Both the position numbers and the translations under genes were made by a program. DNA of 64,000 nucleotides, from contig JAIXWF010000013.1 in assembly GCA_027482185.1 (NCBI GenBank), positions 1,240,001-1,304,000 of the forward strand, written 5' to 3'. The stretch's first letter is position 1. Each line of letters opens with the position of its first letter. Shown piece by piece: positions 34,399 through 42,424 of the stretch. Below the pieces are notes generated by a model, which had not been told where the DNA came from, made no database searches, and saw nothing but the letters and a program-made list of their open reading frames with translations. This DNA comes from Opitutaceae bacterium. Lineage in GTDB: Bacteria; Verrucomicrobiota; Verrucomicrobiia; Opitutales; Opitutaceae.

Positions 34399-35270
34399 TT
34401 GGAAAAATATCGCTGCACCTCGCGGCCGACCCATTCGGCAACCGGGACGCTGACGCCGAGGCCAATCATTCGATAGGCGTGCGCGTCCGAGCATCCGAAT
34501 CGGAAGGTGTCCGGGACACCTTGGAGCCGCGCGTACTCACGAACCGAGTACGGACGCACGCCATGCGGAAAACGGCGGTCGGCTAGGAGCCGGGTGCCCC
34601 GGTCTTTGTGGTAGTGCGCGACGCACGTCGGCGCCACGTCGTCACGCGCCGGGTCGCTGATGATCGGGCGGTCGCGGTACTTACCTTTGAGGCGTTTGAT
34701 GACGTACGGCGGGATGTGGACGGTCGGCTCCGCCTCGACGATCTCGCGGAGGCGCACACGGCGTTTTACTTCCGGTGCGCGCCAGGAAAACGGGCGGCGC
34801 GAGCCCAAAATGATCAGCCGGTCGCGCCGCTGCGGAAGCCACAGCTCGCTCTTCACCGGACATTCGACGTGCACATAGTATTCCGGCAGATGCGTCATCG
34901 CTTCCATCACGACGGGGAACTTCCGCATTCCAGGAACGTTCTCGACGACGTAGACCTCGGGCCGGCGGATCGCGAGGTGCCGAAAGAAGTGGAGAAACAG
35001 GTCGTCGCCACTTCGGGTACCGTGCAGATCCGCGGCGCTGGAGTAGTGGTTGCACGGGTAGGTCGCCACCATGACGTCGCATTCCGCGTCTGCCGCGACG
35101 ACCTTCTCCCGCAGATCGCACTCGCGTACGGGATGGCTGAAATTGAGCCGGTGATTCGCCACGCACGCCCGGTCGATCTCGAAGCTCTCCTGTAGGTGAA
35201 GGCCGGCGTTGCGCAGCCCGATTTCCATCAGGCCCGTGCCGGCGAAGTAGCTGTTTACGACCGGACTCAT
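34395..35270 (-). CDS. DNA (cytosine-5-)-methyltransferase
   Basis: A 291-residue C5-cytosine methyltransferase. Motif I is FAGTG (residues 9-13), motif IV has the catalytic P72-C73 in ATYPCNHYS, motif VI E110-N-V, motif VIII QRRDR (147-151), and motif X is in GLGVSVPVAEWVG. It is short for the family, so the target-recognition region must be small. No matching endonuclease gene is adjacent, so it is probably a solitary methylase protecting phage DNA. It is coupled by ATGA to the ASCH gene upstream. Confidence 0.9.
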   Translation of the reverse strand: MSPVVNSYFAGTGLMEIGLRNAGLHLQESFEIDRACVANHRLNFSHPVRECDLREKVVAADAECDVMVATYPCNHYSSAADLHGTRSGDDLFLHFFRHLAIRRPEVYVVENVPGMRKFPVVMEAMTHLPEYYVHVECPVKSELWLPQRRDRLIILGSRRPFSWRAPEVKRRVRLREIVEAEPTVHIPPYVIKRLKGKYRDRPIISDPARDDVAPTCVAHYHKDRGTRLLADRRFPHGVRPYSVREYARLQGVPDTFRFGCSDAHAYRMIGLGVSVPVAEWVGREVQRYFSK

Positions 35271-35692
35271 GGCTGCCAGCGGATCAATTGGCCGTGGAAA
35301 TCAAGGTGGAGTCCGAAGGGCGTTCGCTTCGCGTAGGTGGAAGCGAAGAACTCGTAGAACTCCTCGGCGCTTGAGAATCCGTCCGCCTTGGCCAAGGCCT
35401 CGACTGCAGCAGATCCGATTCCCGCGGAATCGTAGCCAAGGCAAACGTTGGTGATCCGAAAGGAGCGCCCCTCTTTTACGCTGACGTTAATCGGCTGCTT
35501 CTCGCAGACCATCGACTCGCGCAGCTTCCTTTGTTTCGAGCGGTAGGGCAGACCGATCCACGCCCGCAAATCCGCAATATCACCGGTATCGATCATGCGT
35601 GCCCGCCACGGCCGGATCGTCTGGAGCTTTTGCCCCGACTCAACCAGCGCGGCGAAGCGCGGCTGAAACATGATGACGTGGCGCTTGCTCAC
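35267..35692 (-). CDS. ASCH-domain-like protein
   Basis: 141 codons from a GTG that overlaps the upstream stop (GTGA). The N-terminus MFQPRFAALVESGQKLQTIRP then GDIADLRAWIGLPYRSKQRKL follows the pattern of ASCH/PUA-like small proteins of phages, in which the first strand and the KxxTIR motif line a nucleic-acid groove. Iyer and colleagues proposed ASCH domains as readers of modified bases. Here it is directly coupled to a cytosine methyltransferase gene, which fits that idea. Domain call by eye. Confidence 0.65.
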   Translation of the reverse strand: MSKRHVIMFQPRFAALVESGQKLQTIRPWRARMIDTGDIADLRAWIGLPYRSKQRKLRESMVCEKQPINVSVKEGRSFRITNVCLGYDSAGIGSAAVEALAKADGFSSAEEFYEFFASTYAKRTPFGLHLDFHGQLIRWQP

Positions 35693-36177
35693 GATGATTG
35701 CAGGGCCGTTGCACACACCGCCCGCAGGGTTCCGACGCGGGCGGCGAAGGCCGCGCTGGTGTCGCACTGGTCGCGGACCGAATCGACCGCGTGAATCACG
35801 GTGCCGTGGTCGCGCCCGAACAGGTCGCCGATCACTGCCAGCGGCGCGTTCGTGAGTTCCCGCGCCAGCGCGAAGGCAACCCGGCGGGCCGTGGCGAGCG
35901 GTTCGCTGCGGTCGCGCGCGGCGAGGTCCTCGACCGTCACGCCGAAATCGCCGGCCACCACGGCCGCAACTTTCCGCACGCTCTCGGCGTTGCTCAGGTC
36001 CGGATGCAGCCACGCCCAAGCTTCGGCTAGGGCCGCCGGACGGTTGATCGCGCCGAGATCGTGCGCGCGTTTTCGCAGCTCGTAGCCGTGGGGATACACG
36101 AGGGCGAATCGGTCGCCGTCCTGGACGATGGCACAGTTGCGCAGGGCGAGCGCTTGTTCGAGTTCGGCGGTCGTCAT
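35689..36177 (-). CDS. Phage protein with DnaA domain IV-like DNA-binding region
   Basis: A 162-residue protein. The C-terminal part reads ATARRVAFALARELTNAPLAVIGDLFGRDHGTVIHAVDSV; the RDHGTVIHA segment (122-130) matches the DnaA signature GRDHTTVxHA that recognises DnaA boxes. There is no AAA+ domain, so it is only the DNA-binding module of an initiator, fused to about 85 residues of unknown N-terminal sequence. It may compete with or recruit the host replication system at DnaA boxes (inference). Confidence 0.75.
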   Translation of the reverse strand: MTTAELEQALALRNCAIVQDGDRFALVYPHGYELRKRAHDLGAINRPAALAEAWAWLHPDLSNAESVRKVAAVVAGDFGVTVEDLAARDRSEPLATARRVAFALARELTNAPLAVIGDLFGRDHGTVIHAVDSVRDQCDTSAAFAARVGTLRAVCATALQSS

Positions 36178-36320
36178 CGCGGCAGCGGGTAAGAGGCCGG
36201 CGCCGAGGGACGCCAGACTTGGGGATCGTTCGAGGCGGGCGCGGGTGCCGGCGCGGTGGCGCAGCCGCCGAACAGCAGGGCTGCAACGGCCGTGCAGATC
36301 AGACAGCGATGCCGAACCAT
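36174..36320 (-). CDS. Small predicted lipoprotein
   Basis: 48 codons. The N-terminus VRHRCLICTAVAALLFGGC is a lipoprotein signal with lipobox LFGGC, followed by a proline/alanine-rich short tail. It overlaps the end of the preceding gene by 22 bases in another frame and the next start by ATGA. In size and make-up it resembles an o-spanin, but it lies in the early operon and no i-spanin partner is next to it. Confidence 0.55.
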   Translation of the reverse strand: MVRHRCLICTAVAALLFGGCATAPAPAPASNDPQVWRPSAPASYPLPR

Positions 36321-36802
36321 GAGCTCCCCCTTTCTTCCGGATTGAGGTCGACGAGCACGCCGCGGCCGGGCTCGAAGAAGTTCGCGTTCCGGCTGTGGTC
36401 CACGAACCAGTTGATCGCGTGTCCGCCGGCGATGTTGAAGTTTGCCGGCCGGGCCGGGCCGGCGGTGTAGAAGAAGAACCCGTAGGCGATGCCACCGCGG
36501 GCCACGGGCACCAGCTGTGCCGCGAGCGCGTTGCCGACCTGGGCGTGGGCCGTGGTGCCGAGGGCGAGGTTGTCGCAGTCCGACGAATCCGCGATCCACA
36601 GCGGAGCGACGCGCACCCGTTTGCCGCCGGCGTCCTGCGTGACGCACAGTTCCGCCGGCCGGGCGGCGAGCCACGCGCGCCAATTTTCGACGGCCCAGCC
36701 GCTGCTCACGGTCTCGTAGGTTTCGTCCGGCAGTTGCCACGCCCAGGCAGGGAGCCCGGCGAGCGTGAGCACGCCGCGCAGTTCAGTATTGGTTAGTTTC
36801 AT
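36299..36802 (-). CDS. Predicted papain-like cysteine peptidase (MOA C-terminal-like)
   Basis: 167 codons. The pattern D-C76-D near the middle, GHAINWFVDHSRN (H128) and NFFEPGRGVLVDL (E144) follows the Cys-His-Glu triad spacing of the C-terminal protease domain of the fungal lectin MOA (H to E 16 residues). Phage relatives are often labelled lectin MOA-related. No lectin part is present. Role in the phage unknown; it could process a host or virion protein. The call rests on pattern only. Confidence 0.5.
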   Translation of the reverse strand: MKLTNTELRGVLTLAGLPAWAWQLPDETYETVSSGWAVENWRAWLAARPAELCVTQDAGGKRVRVAPLWIADSSDCDNLALGTTAHAQVGNALAAQLVPVARGGIAYGFFFYTAGPARPANFNIAGGHAINWFVDHSRNANFFEPGRGVLVDLNPEERGSSWFGIAV

Positions 36803-36813
36803 GCTGATGCCGG

Positions 36814-37125
36814 TTACCGGCGGGGGGATTGGTTCGCGCGGCGCAGGATCAGGTCCGCCCAGTCCTGGGCGACCGCGGCGACGTCGATCAACTCCGCGAG
36901 CAGCTTCGCCTCGTCGTCTTCGCAGGCGACTTCGGCGACCTCTTCGCGCAGGATCTGGAAGTAGGTCACGGTGCCGTTGCGCATACCGGCATCGGTCTCC
37001 TTCTGGGCAGCATCGCGCTTCCGCTTGCGGCGTTCGGTCGGGCCGGTGCCGTCGGGCCAGTTCTGTTCGCCCCACTTGAGGCGGTTCTTTTCGCGGCGGA
37101 GCCGCGTGAGCAGTTCCGCGGTCAT
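36814..37125 (-). CDS. MazG-like nucleotide pyrophosphohydrolase-related protein (tentative)
   Basis: 103 codons. The segment ILREEVAEVACEDDEAKLLAELIDVAAVAQDW matches the EExxE...ExxD metal-binding helices of MazG-like all-alpha pyrophosphatases, of which phages often carry small forms. The N-terminus is basic. ATGA overlap with the Gam-like gene upstream. Confidence 0.55.
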   Translation of the reverse strand: MTAELLTRLRREKNRLKWGEQNWPDGTGPTERRKRKRDAAQKETDAGMRNGTVTYFQILREEVAEVACEDDEAKLLAELIDVAAVAQDWADLILRRANQSPRR

Positions 37126-37679
37126 TCGACGGAGCCGGGAGCCTGCGCGCCCTCCTTGAGGATCTTCGCCACGAGCTTGTCGACCGCGGTATCGGCCGAC
37201 TTCACGACGACCATTTCCCCGGTTCCCTCCATGCGCACGCCCAGCTTGGCGAGATCGCGCGCGTCGAGGTTCTTCAGGGCGTCGGCCGAGGGCTTCTCTT
37301 CGACGATGACGAGCAAGTCGGCCTGGTCCGGCAGGTGTTTGCGGATCAACGCGACGACCTTGGCGTCGTCCTCCCAGTTCAGTTTGCCGGCGCCCTTGCG
37401 GAACCCGACCGTGATGCCGTGCAGCGTGAACGTCTTCGGCTTCTCGAAGAGGTGCGGCGCCGCTTCGACGGTGTTGCGCAGCTCGGCGCCGATGGTGGCG
37501 GCGTTGGCGGCCGCTTCCTTGATGCCGGCCATGTGTTTGCGCTGCAGCGCGGCGACTTCGGCTTCGAGTTCGCCGACGCGCTTTGAGAGCGTTTCGCGGG
37601 CCTTGGCGTAGCGTTTGGCCAGCGTGTCGATTTCGGCGAGGCTGGTTTCGGTGGCGGGACGGGACGGGAATGCGATCAT
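37122..37679 (-). CDS. Host-nuclease inhibitor Gam-like protein
   Basis: 185 codons beginning MIAFPSRP. A long coiled coil (about 20-75) is followed by the KTFTLHGITVGFRKGAGKLNWEDDAKVVALIRKHLPD block and EKPSADALKNLDARDLAKLGVRM, closely matching Mu Gam, which binds DNA ends and blocks exonucleases. Standard early gene of Mu-like phages. ATGA overlaps on both sides. Confidence 0.88.
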   Translation of the reverse strand: MIAFPSRPATETSLAEIDTLAKRYAKARETLSKRVGELEAEVAALQRKHMAGIKEAAANAATIGAELRNTVEAAPHLFEKPKTFTLHGITVGFRKGAGKLNWEDDAKVVALIRKHLPDQADLLVIVEEKPSADALKNLDARDLAKLGVRMEGTGEMVVVKSADTAVDKLVAKILKEGAQAPGSVE

Positions 37680-37879
37680 GATTTGTCTTGTTTGGAGGGT
37701 TCGGTGGAAAAGGAGCCTTCGGCGGCGTGGTGGGCGTCGTGGACGGCCGCGAGGATGTCGCGGGCGCATTTGATATTGCCGAGCGCCAGGTCGGCGCGCC
37801 CGCGGGCGCGGGCCTCCTGGGCGACGGTGATGTTTTCGGCTGCCTTGCGCAGGAGCCGGTCGACGGAATTCGGGGTCAC
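37676..37879 (-). CDS. Hypothetical small helical protein
   Basis: 67 codons from a GTG that overlaps the upstream stop (GTGA). The product (TPNSVDRLLRKAAENITVAQ...) is one amphipathic helical stretch ending in an acidic/basic tail. No family recognised. The start is chosen from the overlap pattern. Confidence 0.55.
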   Translation of the reverse strand: MTPNSVDRLLRKAAENITVAQEARARGRADLALGNIKCARDILAAVHDAHHAAEGSFSTEPSKQDKS

Positions 37880-38052
37880 GGTTGAAAGCGGGAGCGGAGG
37901 AGTTGAATGATGCGGCGCCAGCAGCTGGGCCGCTGGTCGGGGTAGAGGTCCCACGTGTCGACGATGACGGGCGGTGGCGGCAGCGGCACCGGCACCGCAG
38001 CGCCGCGGAGATCGGCGGCGAACAGAACCGCGACGAGGAAGAGGATCTTCAT
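37876..38052 (-). CDS. Small exported protein
   Basis: 58 codons. A signal peptide or membrane helix (KILFLVAVLFAADLRGAAV) precedes a proline-rich segment and a basic tail (RRIIQLLRSRFQP). No family recognised. Coupled through ATGA and GTGA to its neighbours. Confidence 0.5.
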   Translation of the reverse strand: MKILFLVAVLFAADLRGAAVPVPLPPPPVIVDTWDLYPDQRPSCWRRIIQLLRSRFQP

Positions 38053-38216
38053 GACGGGAGCGGCAGCAGGCCGCAGATGAAGGCGACGACGGTGAGGGCC
38101 GAGAAGAAGCCGGCGGCGAACCAACCGGCGCGACTGACGACGCGGCCGGAGATCCGCGGCCAGCGGCTGGGCGCACGCGTGTGCTCCAGCGGCAGAGGCA
38201 CGTGGCAGCGGATCAT
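38049..38216 (-). CDS. Small membrane protein
   Basis: 55 codons. One C-terminal hydrophobic helix (AGWFAAGFFSALTVVAFICGLLPL) follows a basic N-terminus. It forms with the next gene a pair of tiny membrane proteins in the early operon. No family recognised. Confidence 0.5.
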   Translation of the reverse strand: MIRCHVPLPLEHTRAPSRWPRISGRVVSRAGWFAAGFFSALTVVAFICGLLPLPS

Positions 38217-38434
38217 AGCGGCGATCCTCCCTTGAGGGCCACGAGTTGGCCCGACGGCGTCACGAGGCTCACGATATCGAGCGGGTGCTCGGCACCGTCT
38301 TCGCGCCATTGGCCGTCCTCTTGCCAGAGTTCCAGCACGCCGCTCGGCTGCCGTCCGACCAGGGCGAACGGTGCCACGTCGACCCGGCCGGTGACGTGCG
38401 CCGTGGCGCCGTTGCGGAGAAACACCGGGGTCAT
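38213..38434 (-). CDS. Hypothetical small beta-rich protein
   Basis: 73 codons beginning MTPVFLRNG. The composition (ATAHVTGRVDVAPFALVG, LELWQEDGQW, DIVSLVTPSGQLVALKGG) suggests a small all-beta domain. No family recognised. ATGA overlaps on both sides. Confidence 0.55.
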   Translation of the reverse strand: MTPVFLRNGATAHVTGRVDVAPFALVGRQPSGVLELWQEDGQWREDGAEHPLDIVSLVTPSGQLVALKGGSPL

Positions 38435-38799
38435 GATGGGCCTCCCGCTGGAGCGACCGGTCGCGTCATGAGGATGTCGCCGTCGCCGAAGTGAAAAGCG
38501 GCCATGAAGCCGAGGCGGGTGTAGAACAGGATCGCGCGTTTGTTCTCGGGGTGCACCGCGCACGAGATCGAGCTGCAGCCGGCCTTCTGCGCGACCTCGA
38601 CGGCGCGGTTGATCAGCGCCCGACCGACGCCGCGCCGGCGCTCGCCTTCGCGCACAAAGAAGCGCGCGAACTCGGCGACGTGTACGCCGGCGCGTTTCAC
38701 GAAGACGGTGCCGATCACCGCACCGGCGTCGTCGGTGGCAAAGACAAGCGCCATGTCGCCCTCGCCGGGGAAGTTCATATTGAACTGGTCGATCTTCAC
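38431..38799 (-). CDS. GNAT-family N-acetyltransferase
   Basis: 122 codons with a compact GNAT fold. The acetyl-CoA motif is seen as FARFFVREGERRRGVGRALINRAVEVA (RRRGVGRA), and the C-terminal NKRAILFYTRLGFM is the typical last strand and helix. The substrate is unknown. Phages use such enzymes for protein or small-molecule acetylation. ATGA overlaps with both neighbours. Confidence 0.85.
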   Translation of the reverse strand: MKIDQFNMNFPGEGDMALVFATDDAGAVIGTVFVKRAGVHVAEFARFFVREGERRRGVGRALINRAVEVAQKAGCSSISCAVHPENKRAILFYTRLGFMAAFHFGDGDILMTRPVAPAGGPS

Positions 38800-39086
38800 A
38801 GGGCACCGCCTTTCCGGCCACGCTTCCCGGCGGCCGTGCGCTCCCGATGCTTTTTCAGAATCGCACGCGCGGCGCGGTCGATGAACTCCGGCGTCATCCG
38901 CGGCGCCATCGCATCGCGCGCGAGTTTATCCGCCGCCAGCAAATCGTTCAGGGAATAGTCGCCGCCGTGCCGCACGGCATTTTCGGTGGCGAATCGGATC
39001 GAACGGCACGCGGCAAACGCCGCGTCGCGCTGCGCCGTCACTTCGTTCAGCTCGTTGACGAGTTCGGCTACGGTTTTCTTTTCCAT
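38796..39086 (-). CDS. Hypothetical phage protein with N-terminal coiled coil
   Basis: 96 codons. A heptad-like N-terminus (KKTVAELVNELNEVTAQRDAAF) is followed by helices and a very basic tail (KKHRERTAAGKRGRKGG), which may bind nucleic acid. Thirteen bases after the MuB-like gene. No family recognised. Confidence 0.55.
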   Translation of the reverse strand: MEKKTVAELVNELNEVTAQRDAAFAACRSIRFATENAVRHGGDYSLNDLLAADKLARDAMAPRMTPEFIDRAARAILKKHRERTAAGKRGRKGGAL

Positions 39087-39099
39087 CGTAGGATCCTCC

Positions 39100-40248
39100 T
39101 CAGACGGCCTTCCGCGCGCTCAGGGTGTCGTAGCTGGCTTGGACGGCGATGACGTCGGCCCAGGTGAGCGCGCGCGGATCGGGCTTCGCTTTGCGGGCTC
39201 GGATATTCCCGTCCTTGAAGACCGACACCAAGTGTTTCACGCCGGCGTTGTAGGCGATGTGCTCGCTGACCTTCAGGCCTTCGAACATCGGGTGCGCGGC
39301 ATTGAGCCGCTTCCAGGTGTCGTCGCCGGTTTCCGGCGCGGCCGGGAAGTCGAGGCCGTAGGCGGTGGCGAAGGCGCGCACGTCGCCGACCCGCAGCGCC
39401 TCGGGCAACTGCAGCTTGATCGTGCCGCGGCGCCAGAGCTGCTTCATCAGCTTCGCCTCGTGCCCGCGGCCCTCCTCGAATTCCTCGCGGGCGACGTCGG
39501 TCGCGCAGATCACCATCGCGCAGCCGGTCTTGTCTTTGATGGCCTTCAGGGCGTTCACCATCTTGATCGCGCCGCCCTTCTGGTAGGCGTAGGTGATGTG
39601 GTGGAACTCGTCGACGATCACGAGATTCGTGCGGTCGATTGCGTTCATGACCCGTACCGCGAGCTTGTTCGGCGAGACGTTCGGGCTGATCCGGAGCGCG
39701 CGGGCGAAGGCGCGGTAAATGTCCTGCACGCCACCGACGCCCTGCAGGTCCACGTAGATCGTCGCGCCGTGGTTGTTTTCGTCGCGGAACCAGACGAGCG
39801 CCTCGGTCTTGCCGATGTGCGACTCGCCGAAGACGAACGCAATGCTCTGGTCGGTCCACGCCTTCCGGCAGACCGCGTGGATCTCCGCGACGGTCGGCGT
39901 CATGACGCGGCCCTTGTTCCGGCCCTCGGCGTTCTCCCGTTCCTGCGTCCTGACGACACGGATACGGGAAAGCATCTTGGCCGGCGGCGGGAGGAGCAGC
40001 CCTTCGGCGTTGCGGTACTCGCCGCGGAAAACCTTGCTGTAGGTGCCGCCGTCGACGCCGAGCACGCGCGCGGCCTCGGCCTGCGACATGTCTTTCTCGC
40101 CGCTGTACCGGTACCACCAGCGCAGGTCCTCGTGGTACTCCGGCTTGTGCTTGCGGATGCCGGCTTCGACGATGTCGCCGGCGAGGTTCGTGCCGTTCCA
40201 CTCGGAAGTGTCGGCGGGTTGTTGGTTCTGGGAATCGCTGTCTGCCAT
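39100..40248 (-). CDS. MuB-like transposition ATPase
   Basis: A 382-residue AAA-type ATPase that in Mu chooses the target DNA and activates the transposase. An N-terminal helix-turn-helix (DMSQAEAARVLGVDGGTYSKVFRGEY, about 53-78) precedes Walker A G141-E-S-H-I-G-K-T148 and Walker B LVIVDEFHH (209-217). Mu B likewise has an N-terminal HTH domain. It follows the transposase gene by 43 bases. The open frame extends upstream into the transposase gene, but homology starts at MADSDSQN. Confidence 0.85.
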   Translation of the reverse strand: MADSDSQNQQPADTSEWNGTNLAGDIVEAGIRKHKPEYHEDLRWWYRYSGEKDMSQAEAARVLGVDGGTYSKVFRGEYRNAEGLLLPPPAKMLSRIRVVRTQERENAEGRNKGRVMTPTVAEIHAVCRKAWTDQSIAFVFGESHIGKTEALVWFRDENNHGATIYVDLQGVGGVQDIYRAFARALRISPNVSPNKLAVRVMNAIDRTNLVIVDEFHHITYAYQKGGAIKMVNALKAIKDKTGCAMVICATDVAREEFEEGRGHEAKLMKQLWRRGTIKLQLPEALRVGDVRAFATAYGLDFPAAPETGDDTWKRLNAAHPMFEGLKVSEHIAYNAGVKHLVSVFKDGNIRARKAKPDPRALTWADVIAVQASYDTLSARKAV

Positions 40249-40291
40249 TGTGGTTTTCGGTTGAGGTTGAGTGACGGGAAACGGTTCGGGA

Positions 40292-42415
40292 TCAGTCCTC
40301 GGAGAGGTCGGCGAGGGCTTCGCCGGCCGCGCTTGCGGAGACCCCGCGTTCGGCGCGGGCAGCGGCCTTGGCTTCGGCGCGGGCCGCGTTGTCGGCGACC
40401 GCGTTGACGATCTGCTTCGCGCCGGTGGCGGCGCGGTGCTCGGCCGCGATGGCTTCGTTGTGCGCGCGGTCGACGGCGAGCTGGGCGTCCTTGTCGGCAT
40501 GGCGCTCGCGCAGTTCGGCCACGGCCCGGTTTACAATCGTGGCCTGCACGGCGCCGGCTTGCTTGAGCGCGTCCTTGTCGCGGAGATCGACCGCCCCGCG
40601 TTTGCCGCCGAGGCGGGACAGGGAGCCGGCGTAGGCGCCCTTGAGGTCGGCGAGGTGGAGCTGTTCGGGCTGCGCGGTGTCGAAGTAGCCGAGGAATTCG
40701 GTGCCGTCCGCCACACCGCGGAGGACGTCGCCCTTCGTGTCGACGTAGGTGTAGGCGACCTTGTCGTGCGCGAACGTGACCTGGTGGTTGCGGTACGTGA
40801 CGCGCTTCGGTGTCAGGAGCAGCAGCGCCAGCACCGCGGGCGGGATCGGCCGCAGCGGGCACGTGGCGGCGAGGCGCGACCAGCGTTCAATCGGCGCCTC
40901 CATCCGCTGCACGACCTGGACGTGCGGCTGCTGCTCCACCGGCACAAGGGCCAGCTCCGAGAACGGCCGCGGGTCGCCGCCCTCTTCGAGGAGAAATTCC
41001 GTGACCTGGTCGAAGCCCAGATACTTGTGATCCGTGCGGGCGTCCTGCGCGGCGCAGGCCCACGCAAACGCGCGCTCGACGGCCTCCGGCGACGGGAACG
41101 GCAGGCGCAGCAACGCGATCTTTTCGGGCGGCAGGTTGAGCGCCTTTTCGCCCTGGCCGAGGAAGAGCTTCGTGTAGGCGATGGCGTCGTCGAGTCCCGC
41201 CGGGGAATTGAGGCGCTGGTTGGAGCCCTTGTAGCCGGGCATCCCGCCGAGCTTGTTCCAGAGCCCGTTGAACGCGGATTCGATCCAGCCTTTTTCCCAC
41301 GGTTTGCCGCCGCGTTCGCAGAAGCCGTTCGTCAGCGTCTTGTGGTTGATCAGGCCGGTCCGCTCGACCCGCACCCGGCCGTCGAACATCGTGGACAGCG
41401 CCAGCTCCAGCTCGGCCGAGATCGCGGCCGTCGCGTTTTCGCAGAGGATCGTCACGGTGTACTCCGGCAGGCCGAACTTCGCGAAGAGGCCGTGGAGCAG
41501 CGTCTGCACGTCGATGCGCCGGATGCCGCAACGCACCAACTTCGTGCTGCCGTCGGGCTGCTTTTCCTCGCGCGTGACCTGGGCGCCGATGCCCCAGACA
41601 AGGTTCCTGCGGGTGCCGACATCCTTCGCCAGGAGCCCGGCCACCGGCGCAATCTGCGGCGCGGTTTTCCCGTCGCCGGGGAAGACGCACAGGCAATCGA
41701 GGTTGAAGTCGTCGATGACGATCAACTCGAACGGACGCAGGCCGGACGGGTCGCGGGTGACGCTCGGGAAGTAACGTTTCGCGGCGGCGAGACCGCGTTG
41801 AATGAGCACGCGCGCGCCCTTGTTCGGGGCTTTCCGGTAGAGGTTGCGCTTGCTCCAGCCGACCGGGAAGAACCCGCGCGGGCAGGTTTTCGGAAGCGGG
41901 TGGGTCGGGTAGGTCTTCGCGTAGTACTCGATCCAGTTGCCGTATCCGGGCACGGGTTGGCCGCTCGGCCAGATCTCGGTGCGGAGCAGCTCCCACGCTT
42001 CCGCCATGCTGCGGTGGTTGTCTTCCGCGAGCCGCTTCACGAATTCGACGAACTCCTCCGGCTGCGCGTTCGGCCCCTTGTAGTTCTTCACGAGCACCCG
42101 CCAGTTGCCGGCCGGGTGGGTATCCGTCACCGAGCCGAGGAAGGCGTAGTACTTCCGCAACAGCGACGGCGCCGAGCAGCCGGCCATCTGGTGCCGGTGG
42201 TTGGCCGCGATCACCTGGGCGGCGACCGTCACGTTGCCCTCGCCCCGCAGCGCGTGCAGCTGCTCCAGCCGGCGCAGGAAGAACTGCACCTCCGTACGGC
42301 GCGCCTCCGGCAGCGCGGAGTACTCCGCCATGTCGTCGAGCGGGACCGAGAAGCGCGGTCCGTTGACCAGCGCGGCGGATTGGGACGGGGAGACGGTGAC
42401 GGCGGTGCTGCTCAT
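40292..42415 (-). CDS. MuA-like DDE transposase
   Basis: A 707-residue transposase of the rve-integrase type, similar in length to MuA (663). A DNA-binding N-terminal half is followed by the catalytic core: D235/D236 in LIVIDDFNLD as first acid and E379 in KGWIESAFN as last, spaced as in the family. The segment where the second Asp is expected reads ILCENATA, with Glu326 in place of Asp. The C-terminal 150 residues are helical, charged and alanine-rich, as in the domain III of MuA that contacts MuB. It leads the transposition pair in the early operon. Confidence 0.85.
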   Translation of the reverse strand: MSSTAVTVSPSQSAALVNGPRFSVPLDDMAEYSALPEARRTEVQFFLRRLEQLHALRGEGNVTVAAQVIAANHRHQMAGCSAPSLLRKYYAFLGSVTDTHPAGNWRVLVKNYKGPNAQPEEFVEFVKRLAEDNHRSMAEAWELLRTEIWPSGQPVPGYGNWIEYYAKTYPTHPLPKTCPRGFFPVGWSKRNLYRKAPNKGARVLIQRGLAAAKRYFPSVTRDPSGLRPFELIVIDDFNLDCLCVFPGDGKTAPQIAPVAGLLAKDVGTRRNLVWGIGAQVTREEKQPDGSTKLVRCGIRRIDVQTLLHGLFAKFGLPEYTVTILCENATAAISAELELALSTMFDGRVRVERTGLINHKTLTNGFCERGGKPWEKGWIESAFNGLWNKLGGMPGYKGSNQRLNSPAGLDDAIAYTKLFLGQGEKALNLPPEKIALLRLPFPSPEAVERAFAWACAAQDARTDHKYLGFDQVTEFLLEEGGDPRPFSELALVPVEQQPHVQVVQRMEAPIERWSRLAATCPLRPIPPAVLALLLLTPKRVTYRNHQVTFAHDKVAYTYVDTKGDVLRGVADGTEFLGYFDTAQPEQLHLADLKGAYAGSLSRLGGKRGAVDLRDKDALKQAGAVQATIVNRAVAELRERHADKDAQLAVDRAHNEAIAAEHRAATGAKQIVNAVADNAARAEAKAAARAERGVSASAAGEALADLSED

Positions 42416-42424
42416 GGCGGATGG

